16,811 bases of DNA from Bacteroidales bacterium (GTDB lineage: Bacteria; Bacteroidota; Bacteroidia; Bacteroidales; GCA-2748055): contig JAOZLK010000024.1 of assembly GCA_029934875.1 (NCBI GenBank), positions 1 through 16,811 of the forward strand, given 5' to 3'. The notes under the pieces were generated by a model. The model did not search any database. It was not told where the DNA came from and saw nothing but the letters and a program-made list of their open reading frames with translations. The position numbers and the translations under genes are program-made. Shown here one piece after another: positions 6,906-14,359 of the stretch; position 1 is the stretch's first letter, and each line of letters starts with the position of its first letter.

Positions 6906-8125
6906 TTTTCTACATCTACAATGTCATTTCTGAATAGAGCCATAAAAATAGCGAGCACAACAAGTGAACTCACGGCAGTAATACCCCACACGCTGGTCCA
7001 GTTAATGATATCCACCCCATCCACCGATTCTGTGAATACCTCAATGATCTTCCCGTTCACGAAATTCCCCACCAATAATCCGAGTCCAAAGGTGACGAAG
7101 AAAATAAAGCCCTGAGCCTGGGCATTTAGCTCAGCAGGCACCTTTTTATGAATATACACCTGACCTCCAACAAAAAAGAAGCCGTAGATAATCCCATGAA
7201 TCAATATGGCCAGGAAATAGAGCCAGGTCATATCATAGGCGCCTCCTAAAAAAAATGAGATGTATCGAATGACCAGCGCACCCAGCCCGAAAATCATCGT
7301 ATTGCGAACGCCGAATTTCTTTAACATAAGGGGAACCAATACCAGGAAAAACATCTCCGCGAACTGACCCCAGTTCACTGTAATCGTAATATACCTGAAG
7401 CCAATGTCCTGCAAGAATTGCGACAAATAGGACCAGTACAGGGTAAAGGGTATCATGGCCAGAAATGAGACCACAATAAAAACGGCAAAACTTCTGTCCT
7501 TCATCAATCTCAATGACCTGAACCCGAGAATGTCCAGAATCGATCCCTTTTCAGACTTTCCAGAGGCCGGAGTGTGGGGCAGGGAAAAGTTTACTGCTGC
7601 TGCAACAAGAGCCACTGCCGAACCACAGTAAAGCGGAATGTTTGTACCGTCAATATCCACCTGAAACCACTTTACTGCTGCCAGGCTGAATACACCTGAA
7701 ACGACCCACCCAATGGATCCAAATACCCTGATCCTGGGAAACTGCTCTGCCGGAGAATGAACCATGGCTATGGCACTGGTCAGGCCCCAGGTTGGCATGT
7801 ACGCTATCATGGCCCCAAGAAGAAAAACAAAAAGCAGGCCTGGTTCTGTCTGCCTGGCAGCAAAAAAAAGAAGTACTGCGATCAGGATATTCAGTACCCT
7901 GAGAATTTTTTCGCTGGAAAAATGCCGGTCAGCAAAAGCTCCGACAATGGGTGAAGCCATGCATCCAATGGCCATGGAGCTTAAGATAAGAGCTTTGGTG
8001 GTACCTGTCATCCCCATATTGGTGAGGTACGCGGCCAGTGGTACCCACCAAACCGCAAAGAGCATGAATTGCAGAAAGTGCATCAGGCTGAGCAGGAAAA
8101 AAGATTTTGCAGGTTTTGAGTTCAT
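6902..8125 (-). CDS. MFS transporter of the nucleoside:H+ symporter (NHS/NupG-like) type
   Basis: A 407-residue integral membrane protein with about 12 hydrophobic segments. Features typical of the NHS branch are the N-terminal 'F..LSLMHFLQFMLFAVWWVPL' helix, the loop GAFADRHFSSEKILRVLN after helix 2, and the second-half block NWGQFAEMFFLVLVPLMLKKFGVRNTM followed by GGQVYIHKKVPAELNAQAQGF. Characterised NHS members import nucleosides with protons, but Bacteroidota sugar loci frequently use this branch without any nucleoside genes, and here the neighbours are a sugar kinase and dehydrogenases. A sugar, sugar acid or polyol is the more likely cargo (inference). It follows the cytochrome-type gene after 48 bases and overlaps the kinase start by 4 bases. 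No periplasmic binding protein or TonB transporter accompanies it in the window. Confidence 0.88.
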   Translation of the reverse strand: MNSKPAKSFFLLSLMHFLQFMLFAVWWVPLAAYLTNMGMTGTTKALILSSMAIGCMASPIVGAFADRHFSSEKILRVLNILIAVLLFFAARQTEPGLLFVFLLGAMIAYMPTWGLTSAIAMVHSPAEQFPRIRVFGSIGWVVSGVFSLAAVKWFQVDIDGTNIPLYCGSAVALVAAAVNFSLPHTPASGKSEKGSILDILGFRSLRLMKDRSFAVFIVVSFLAMIPFTLYWSYLSQFLQDIGFRYITITVNWGQFAEMFFLVLVPLMLKKFGVRNTMIFGLGALVIRYISFFLGGAYDMTWLYFLAILIHGIIYGFFFVGGQVYIHKKVPAELNAQAQGFIFFVTFGLGLLVGNFVNGKIIEVFTESVDGVDIINWTSVWGITAVSSLVVLAIFMALFRNDIVDVEK

Positions 8126-8173
8126 TTTTTCATTGTTGGTTTTGATATTTCAATGCAACTACTGGCTACAATA

Positions 8174-10420
8174 TCACCTCTCATCAGGGTCCCAGGGTGC
8201 TGTGGGACTAAGGGCTTCTTCCGGACTCAGAACAACGCGGTAGTGATCCTCTCCCTCGAGTCTGCCTCCGTAATAGTGCCCATAATACTGGATGTTGTTA
8301 TCCATCCAGGTGCTTATTCTGATCATCTCCTCTTTTGAAAGTTCCACTCCCTGGTGGCCCTCCTTTAACATGTCAATAAGCCAGCTGGTATGGGCTCCAA
8401 AGGAATAGGGTTCTCTGTACTGTCCGTCATTATATGGATCCGGATCGTCTTCCCGAACGTAGTCCCCGATGCAGAACTTTCCGTTTTTGGGTTTTCTCCT
8501 CTTCAGGTTCAGGTAAGATGCATTAAGAATATGCCTGGGCTGATTGGTAAGATTCAGGTTTCCGGCTGCTTTTTCGGATCCGTGGCAGCTAATACAATGC
8601 TTGTCCCAGATGGGTTGAACATCAGATTCATAATGAATAAGCCTGAATCCCCTCTCCTCCCCGGGTTGCGGACCCAGTTCCTGTGGAGCTAAGGTCAGGG
8701 CAAGGGGCACATGGTTTTGTCCGGGACTTTCACCACTTCGCTCATGACAGCCAATGCAAGAACGGGTTTCACCCGGTCTGAAATTAACCCAGGTTCGTTC
8801 CCTCTGAATGGCCATGTAGTTGCTGTCCAGGACCTCGAAAAAGAGGCTCCTGTCGGCGGGGACATAAAATTGTGCAGAACCGTCTTCTTCGACCTCCACC
8901 ACACCTCTCTGGAGCCTGATCCACATGTGTGCATCACCCTGCGGGCTCGTTGCTGAGTATTCGTAGTCCCATAGTTGGGTATTCGATCCCCAGGGCCTGG
9001 GGATCTGTTCATTTACCCTGATATATTTCACACTTCCTCTGGGGACTCCTGTTAATCCCCTGTTCACATCTGTCAGAATCACCAGTGCCTTTTTTTGATT
9101 CTTCAGATCCGGGTCCACAACTTCGCTGATTATTGGCGGGAGCGGTCTTGGTTTCAAGGGATAGGGAACCCAGCATGAGGTATTTTCGGGATGAAGGATC
9201 TCTTCGTGATTTCCCGCTTCATCAAGCAGGTAGATGCCATAGGCGTTCGGGTGATCCCAGGGATCCAATTCATTAATCTTGCAGGCAACCAGTACCTGAT
9301 GTTCATTCAAGGGATAGGGATCATCATATAACCTGCATCCTACTCCCTCCTCGGCCGATGCCCAGCGATTCCCTTTCTTGTAAGTCCAGCCGGCCTCATA
9401 ATGATCCATGAAAACAGGTGTGAAAAGCTCCATGGGCTCCTTCGTACGGATATCCTTTCGGGTGTCAATTCTAAGTACTGTCCCGACGCCTCCCTGCGGG
9501 AAGTGAGGAACCCCGTCACAAAAAACATAATGATTGTTGCCCGGAACCGCCCTGGCTTTGTAAAAGGTGGAAGGGATATTATGATTCAGGCCGTATACTT
9601 CCTCGCCTTTGCTGCCGTCGGGGTATATCGACCACAGGGTTTTGATGCTTACCGAACTTTTATCCAGGTATTCCCACCGGGTGAAAATGATCCGTCCATC
9701 ATTCAGGACACTGGGGGCAAATTCACTTACCCCGTTAATGGATATTTGCTCAATGCTGGCTTCTAATTCAGATGGCGTGTCAAAGGAGGGATCGAGACGG
9801 TGGATATTTGCAGTGGAGAGGGCCCCGCTTGAATTGCAAAATGTTTCAAACATGACCCTGGTGGAGGTGAAAATGATCCTTCCGTCCGGTGAGTAACAGG
9901 GATGCATATCGTCGATATGCTTATTGTAGGTTCGTGACTCATCTCTGAATTTTCCGTATTTTTCAATCACATCCTTTTCCCAGGGCAGATCAAAGGTCAA
10001 TTGACGAAGGTTCTCCCCGTTTACATCAATTTCATAAATACGAAAACCGGTCTCCACGGTAGCCCGGTAATCGAACACGATTCTGGTGGCATCATAGCTT
10101 AGATCGAATCTGCCAAAGATCCCTTTATCCCCAGGCAGTCTCTTATCAGAGGCCAGGATTACCTGAGTTTCAACACGGCTTTTCAGATCAATATAATAGA
10201 TGCCATTGTCCTTGTGGAAGCAGCTTCTTCTCCCGCCCTCGTCCATTCCGTCAACAAAGAATGTGTAGAAGTGGGAAGAAAAGTATGCCGGGTGTTTGAT
10301 AAACAGTACCTTTTCAAATCCAAGATTATCAAGTGTGTCTGAATAAGGCTTGCTGCTTTGAAGTAAAACCAGGATGGTGAGAATGATGCCACTACCATAC
10401 ATTCGTTTGAGTATATTCAT
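8174..10420 (-). CDS. Secreted PD40-propeller di-heme c-type protein, HzsA-related
   Basis: A 748-residue protein with an N-terminal signal peptide (hydrophobic residues about 11-20, cleavage probably near 28). Residues about 90-450 carry PD40/TolB-like propeller phrases: DLSYDATRIVFDYR, CYSPDGRIIFTSTR and SVLNDGRIIFTRW. The C-terminal part has two c-type heme motifs, CIGCH (555-559) and CISCH (609-613), the latter preceded by YESDVQPIWDKHC, a common cytochrome opening. This architecture resembles the family annotated as related to the hydrazine synthase alpha subunit in PVC and Bacteroidota genomes. That is family recognition from memory; hydrazine chemistry is not implied. Its ATG overlaps the stop of the preceding heme protein (ATGA), so the two are probably made in fixed ratio and may exchange electrons in the periplasm. 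Physiological substrate unknown. Confidence 0.75.
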   Translation of the reverse strand: MNILKRMYGSGIILTILVLLQSSKPYSDTLDNLGFEKVLFIKHPAYFSSHFYTFFVDGMDEGGRRSCFHKDNGIYYIDLKSRVETQVILASDKRLPGDKGIFGRFDLSYDATRIVFDYRATVETGFRIYEIDVNGENLRQLTFDLPWEKDVIEKYGKFRDESRTYNKHIDDMHPCYSPDGRIIFTSTRVMFETFCNSSGALSTANIHRLDPSFDTPSELEASIEQISINGVSEFAPSVLNDGRIIFTRWEYLDKSSVSIKTLWSIYPDGSKGEEVYGLNHNIPSTFYKARAVPGNNHYVFCDGVPHFPQGGVGTVLRIDTRKDIRTKEPMELFTPVFMDHYEAGWTYKKGNRWASAEEGVGCRLYDDPYPLNEHQVLVACKINELDPWDHPNAYGIYLLDEAGNHEEILHPENTSCWVPYPLKPRPLPPIISEVVDPDLKNQKKALVILTDVNRGLTGVPRGSVKYIRVNEQIPRPWGSNTQLWDYEYSATSPQGDAHMWIRLQRGVVEVEEDGSAQFYVPADRSLFFEVLDSNYMAIQRERTWVNFRPGETRSCIGCHERSGESPGQNHVPLALTLAPQELGPQPGEERGFRLIHYESDVQPIWDKHCISCHGSEKAAGNLNLTNQPRHILNASYLNLKRRKPKNGKFCIGDYVREDDPDPYNDGQYREPYSFGAHTSWLIDMLKEGHQGVELSKEEMIRISTWMDNNIQYYGHYYGGRLEGEDHYRVVLSPEEALSPTAPWDPDER

Positions 10421-12525
10421 TTTCCTGATCTTTTGTAGTTGTTTGCTGCGTCGTCAATATGAATCACCAGGGGAATGTCAATAAAACCACCCAGTCCGTC
10501 TTCGGCTGTGATGGTAATGATTGCAGATCCTTTACCCTGTTCCTGAATGATCAGAAGACCATCAGAAACAGACGTGATCACCACATCTGTACGATTACTA
10601 ACAGCTTTGAAATTAAGATTTTTGCTGTCCTCGTCAATAATGTAATCCCTTAATATGATTGTATCGGCCAGGAACCCTCCCGGGTGGTGAATTTCATCAA
10701 AAGGGCGTTTCAGATAGGGGGCCAGGCTGCTGATGCTCAGGACATATTCTGATAACTCTTTCATCTCCTCCTCGCTCAGTGAGGAAGTCTCACCATGAAT
10801 GTCCCCATTGTTGTATTCTCTGAAGATGGAGGAATGGTCATCAGCGCGACCGTCATGCAGATAGGGTGCCGTTCTCCAGATCTCAACCAGGGTAGGCGTA
10901 TCAAATTTTTCCTGTGCAGTGTACCCGTTTCCCACATGATATTGTCGCATATCTGTAAATGCTGGTCCCTTGTGACAGTTGATGCACTTTGCCCTGCGGA
11001 ATACTTCCATTCCGGCCTCCGCTGCAGGGCTCAGTCTGGCATCAACCAGGTATGGACTTAGTTCAGGCTGCAGAGACATAAGGAAGGTATCAATTTCGCT
11101 ACTGATTTCCTCATCGGCTTTTGTGAATTCAATTGATTCAAAGCCTGCCCTTACAGAATGAAAGGCACCTGGCCTTATGCCTGTTATGGTAGAGGGAGGG
11201 GTGATGTGGGAATACAAATGGGATTTGGTCTGCCGCAGAGTACCATAACCATCATTTCCAAGATCCCAGTTAAGCGCATCATTTCTGGCATCCGGATGGC
11301 AGCTGGCACAGCTTAGCCAGTTCTGGTAACAAAGAGAGGCATCATGATAATGCATTTCCCCCCTTCTTTGAGTTGTGGGCTCATGCGGAATACCAAGTTG
11401 TATGGATTGAACATCAGTAAGGTCTGAAATATTCACAATTCCAAGGCTGCCAGAGTAATATTCGCCAATGTATATTTTACCGCCTGTCTCGACCAATTCT
11501 CTTGGACCAATACCATTGAGTTTTACCCTGGTCCTGCAAGTACTCAGAAAACCAAGATCATGTTTTACATCTTCCGGCTTTTTCGAGAAGGATATCTCCT
11601 TCCCGACGGAGACCTCTTCAAGTTTCTTATGGAGCTCATCCAGCTTTATCACGCTTATTTCATGGGTGCCTGAATGTGTAAGCAGCAGGAATTCCCCGTT
11701 TTGGCTAACAGTAATGCCCCATGGATTTGCAGCCCCTTGATAAATGTCATCCAGCAATACAGTATTCAGCAAGGAATTTTTTTCAGTATCGATCACACTA
11801 ACAGCATTTGTAATGATCCAACCGCGGTTCAGCTGTGTAGTAGGCATAAGGTAGCGTGAAAGCAAATGTGTTACATAAGCAAATTTGCCATCTGGGGATA
11901 GGCAGATGTCCTTAAGGGCCGTGGATCCGCTGGGAAGAAGAATATTGGATTCCACATTCATTTCTGCTTGATTGATTACAGAAACAGCCGCCGCGGCATA
12001 ATTATTATCAGCAGATCCTGCCGGGAGATGGTTGGCAACGTAAAGTTTGCCCCGGTTCGCGACAATAGAATGTGGTTCCCTGATTACCGGGATTTCTTTA
12101 ATAAGTGATAGGTCCTCCGGATCGATGACAGAAATCGTATTGCTGAACCTGTTGCACACGTAGATATATCCTTCTGAAAAAATTGGAGAAACAGGGGTAT
12201 GTCCCACCTGAATGCTATCCAGGATTTCCAGGGAAGCTGCGTCAATCTTGTAAAGATTTCCATTATACCCGCCGGAGGCTACATAAATATAACCGGAGGC
12301 ATGACTTATTCCGTTGGCCGAACCCGGAAGCTCTATTTCATCACTTACCTGCATTGATATAATATCGCAGATCAGCACCTTGCCCGTGGCTCCTGTTGCT
12401 ATATAGAGCCGCTTGTAAGTTTCATCAAAATCTATTGAAGAGGGGGACAGATACGGGTCCCCGGAATCCGTCCCGTACACGAGAGCAGTTAATAAAAACA
12501 TTGTACAAACCAGAATCAGCCTCAT
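10417..12525 (-). CDS. Secreted YVTN beta-propeller protein with MauG/cytochrome c peroxidase-like di-heme domain
   Basis: A 702-residue protein with a Sec signal peptide (MRLILVCTMFLLTALVYG). Residues about 20-390 form a YVTN/Lactonase-type seven-bladed propeller: YIATGATGKV, YIYVCNRFSNTISVIDPEDL, KLYVANHLPAG, KFAYVTHL and IYIGEYYSGSLGIV. Then comes a di-heme peroxidase-like domain with CASCH (406-410) and CINCH (514-518); the typical 'FDTPTL.EIWRTAPYLHDGR' block lies near 545-562. Residues about 612-695 look like an Ig/cadherin-like beta domain (SVSDGLLIIQEQGKGSAIITITAEDGLGG). MauG/CcpA relatives carry out peroxide reduction or long-range oxidation of a protein or small substrate. Coupling to the next heme gene by a 4-base overlap points to a shared function. 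It begins 24 bases after the mini-lipoprotein ORF. The substrate and electron partner are unknown. Confidence 0.82.
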   Translation of the reverse strand: MRLILVCTMFLLTALVYGTDSGDPYLSPSSIDFDETYKRLYIATGATGKVLICDIISMQVSDEIELPGSANGISHASGYIYVASGGYNGNLYKIDAASLEILDSIQVGHTPVSPIFSEGYIYVCNRFSNTISVIDPEDLSLIKEIPVIREPHSIVANRGKLYVANHLPAGSADNNYAAAAVSVINQAEMNVESNILLPSGSTALKDICLSPDGKFAYVTHLLSRYLMPTTQLNRGWIITNAVSVIDTEKNSLLNTVLLDDIYQGAANPWGITVSQNGEFLLLTHSGTHEISVIKLDELHKKLEEVSVGKEISFSKKPEDVKHDLGFLSTCRTRVKLNGIGPRELVETGGKIYIGEYYSGSLGIVNISDLTDVQSIQLGIPHEPTTQRRGEMHYHDASLCYQNWLSCASCHPDARNDALNWDLGNDGYGTLRQTKSHLYSHITPPSTITGIRPGAFHSVRAGFESIEFTKADEEISSEIDTFLMSLQPELSPYLVDARLSPAAEAGMEVFRRAKCINCHKGPAFTDMRQYHVGNGYTAQEKFDTPTLVEIWRTAPYLHDGRADDHSSIFREYNNGDIHGETSSLSEEEMKELSEYVLSISSLAPYLKRPFDEIHHPGGFLADTIILRDYIIDEDSKNLNFKAVSNRTDVVITSVSDGLLIIQEQGKGSAIITITAEDGLGGFIDIPLVIHIDDAANNYKRSGK

Positions 12526-12549
12526 TTAGCCTTGCTTAAAAGAATATCC

Positions 12550-12672
12550 TTAATTCAAACTTATAAGGATCACAGATTTAGATGGAATATTTACCTCAAT
12601 TTTATTCCCTTTTTTCCTGATGCAACTTACCCACAGAGTGCAAATAACAAGAATTCCAACTGAGAATCTCAT
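12550..12672 (-). CDS. 40-residue mini-lipoprotein: signal peptide fused in frame to a GH51 C-terminal tail (probable deletion remnant)
   Basis: Reading the minus strand from the ATG at 12670-12672 gives 40 codons and a TAA at 12550-12552. Residues 1-17 (MRFSVGILVICTLWVSC) are a convincing lipoprotein signal peptide with a cysteine at 17. Residues about 18-40 match the last residues of the neighbouring GH51 enzyme: GNKIEVNIPSKSVILISL here versus GNNIKVNIPSKSVLLISL there. At DNA level 12572-12621 equals 14385-14434 at 43 of 50 bases, in the same phase. The simplest reading is an in-frame internal deletion of a second GH51-like lipoprotein gene that left its first and last codons. A functional microprotein cannot be excluded, since frame, start and stop are intact. 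It sits 12 bases after the GH32-like stop and 24 bases before the YVTN gene start. Confidence 0.75.
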   Translation of the reverse strand: MRFSVGILVICTLWVSCIRKKGNKIEVNIPSKSVILISLN

Positions 12673-12684
12673 ATCAAACGATCT

Positions 12685-14301
12685 TTAAAATGGATTTGAA
12701 GGATGCATTTTCCATGCATCAAATCCTTTAACTCTGATTGGCCCGTTTTTGCTATATATGTATACTTTGTTATCATCCCGTGTGGGATATACCCTGTGAG
12801 TTAAACAAAGCCTTTTATTTATGAAAACCTCCAGGACTGAGCGATCCATAAAGATCCGAAGCACAAGGTCTTCTCCTTCCTCCAGATCCAGATCTGCTTT
12901 CTGTACTTTTTCGTCATCATAAAAGTTTTCCATCAATTCCTCATCAAGCGTGGTTTTGTGTAAATCCACTTCAACCCTTCCTTGTTCAGGTATAAAACGT
13001 ATAATAGTTTCCTCAGAACCATCGTTTGAAGCCAACACTTTAATACCAATCTCTTCTGCTGTCTGCGGCTCAATAATTATTTCCAGTTCCATGGTGTTCC
13101 CTTCAACCCCCTCAATCAATCTTGTTTCATCATTTAGCGCAAATTCTTCAAGCTGAATATGGCTATGACGTAATGACCTTAATTCCTCAACAGGCTCTAT
13201 TAGCAGATCGTTTTTATCATCAAGACTCAATATTCTTGGCAGGGATAATGTACCCATCCAGCCATGTTGCGGTAAAAATTCATCGAGGTTCCCCCATTGG
13301 GTCCTGCTATCATTCAATGCTGCCCACATGATTCTTCTTCCCTGGTCGTCAACCAGGCTTTCCGGGGCATACCCCACACCGAGGTTCCATGTCATAGTGC
13401 CTTTTTTCTCCGGATAGAATTGCTCATTTTTCCAATCTCCAATAACATACTCTAATCCATTTCTTAGAAACAGCAACACATATTTATCACCCAGTTTAAA
13501 GAAATCGGGGCAGTCTAATGTGCCTTCTACTTCATCATGATGAAAAAAGGGTCCAACGGTTTCCCAATCTTCAAGATTCTGCGATCTGTATAAACCGGAT
13601 TTACCCGGCCAGGTGCCATTATCTCCGGAGATCGCATAGTAAGTATCATCTTCAAGCCAGCAATGAGGATCCCATACATCAATGCTCCCATAATCTGGTA
13701 ATTCATTGAGGAAGAGCCTATAGTCGGCATCAACACTCTTAGCAGCTACTTCCGGATAAGGAATTACCGGATTTGCTTTATGCCTTTCCCAATTGTCAAG
13801 CACATCATCACCGGTACTTCTCGCAATACATTGACCTGCGCCAAGTCCCTGGTACATTATAGTAGGAATATTATTTTTATCAAGAAACATATTCCCACTA
13901 TATATGGCTCTTTCAGGAGTATCTTCTCCGGGTTTCAGGGCTGTAGGATGAAAACGCCAATGCACAAGGTCATGACTGGATATATGAGCCCAGGCATCGC
14001 CTCTATAATAGGGCTTTGGTTCAACAGTCTGAAAAATATAGAACAGATGGTACCTGCCTTTCCAGTAATAGGCTCCATTTGGATCGAAAGGACAGGCCAT
14101 GCCTTCAGGAATAACAAAGTGATATACGGGACGGTAAATATCTTTTAAAAGCTTATCCCGATAGAGGTGCTGGGCAAAAATATGATCCTTTATGATTCGC
14201 AGGTTAAACTCATCTGCTTGTGAATATGAATTGGCAGGAATTATTAAGCAAAGAATAATACCTGCAAGTGCTAGTGTTATACTCCTGGTTCTCATGATCA
14301 T
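12685..14301 (-). CDS. Secreted GH32-like glycosidase with altered active-site motifs
   Basis: A 538-residue protein with a signal peptide (cleavage near SYS/QAD, about 27). It shows the clan GH-J five-bladed propeller order. PFDPNG (71-76) corresponds to the GH32 W-x-N-D-P-N-G nucleophile motif with D73; WAHISSHDLVHW (104-115) and IYSGNMF (133-139) follow; WDP (210-212) stands where GH32 has RDP; LDCPDFF (262-268) stands where GH32 has W-E-C-P-D. A C-terminal beta-sandwich (about 375-535) ends with MDRSVLEVFINKRLCLTHRVYP, the normal GH32 C-terminal phrase. GH32 enzymes hydrolyse fructans or sucrose. The R to W change in RDP and the E to D change at the acid/base position (D263) make this a divergent member, possibly with a different fructofuranoside or another furanoside substrate. 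It follows GH51 after 58 bases, which supports furanoside processing. Confidence 0.85.
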   Translation of the reverse strand: MIMRTRSITLALAGIILCLIIPANSYSQADEFNLRIIKDHIFAQHLYRDKLLKDIYRPVYHFVIPEGMACPFDPNGAYYWKGRYHLFYIFQTVEPKPYYRGDAWAHISSHDLVHWRFHPTALKPGEDTPERAIYSGNMFLDKNNIPTIMYQGLGAGQCIARSTGDDVLDNWERHKANPVIPYPEVAAKSVDADYRLFLNELPDYGSIDVWDPHCWLEDDTYYAISGDNGTWPGKSGLYRSQNLEDWETVGPFFHHDEVEGTLDCPDFFKLGDKYVLLFLRNGLEYVIGDWKNEQFYPEKKGTMTWNLGVGYAPESLVDDQGRRIMWAALNDSRTQWGNLDEFLPQHGWMGTLSLPRILSLDDKNDLLIEPVEELRSLRHSHIQLEEFALNDETRLIEGVEGNTMELEIIIEPQTAEEIGIKVLASNDGSEETIIRFIPEQGRVEVDLHKTTLDEELMENFYDDEKVQKADLDLEEGEDLVLRIFMDRSVLEVFINKRLCLTHRVYPTRDDNKVYIYSKNGPIRVKGFDAWKMHPSNPF

Positions 14302-14359
14302 TTTCTTTTGATTATTCTCTGCTACTAATGCTTGTTTTATTAACTGATTAAATCAACCT

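Noticed and set aside
2105..8125. Deoxynucleoside salvage operon (DeoC plus a nucleoside-type MFS)
   Set aside because: No nucleoside phosphorylase, phosphopentomutase or deaminase is present, the kinase is FGGY/LyxK-like, and the remaining genes are sugar dehydrogenases and glycosidases.
8174..10420. Calling the di-heme PD40 protein a hydrazine synthase subunit
   Set aside because: Only family-level resemblance is visible; the other hydrazine synthase subunits and any anammox context are absent, and the operon is about carbohydrates.
12556..12563. TAAGTTTG on the minus strand as an internal -7 promoter element for the YVTN gene
   Set aside because: It matches TAnnTTTG, but no -33 TTTG is found at the right distance, and the bases are part of the GH51-derived coding tail, so it may be chance.
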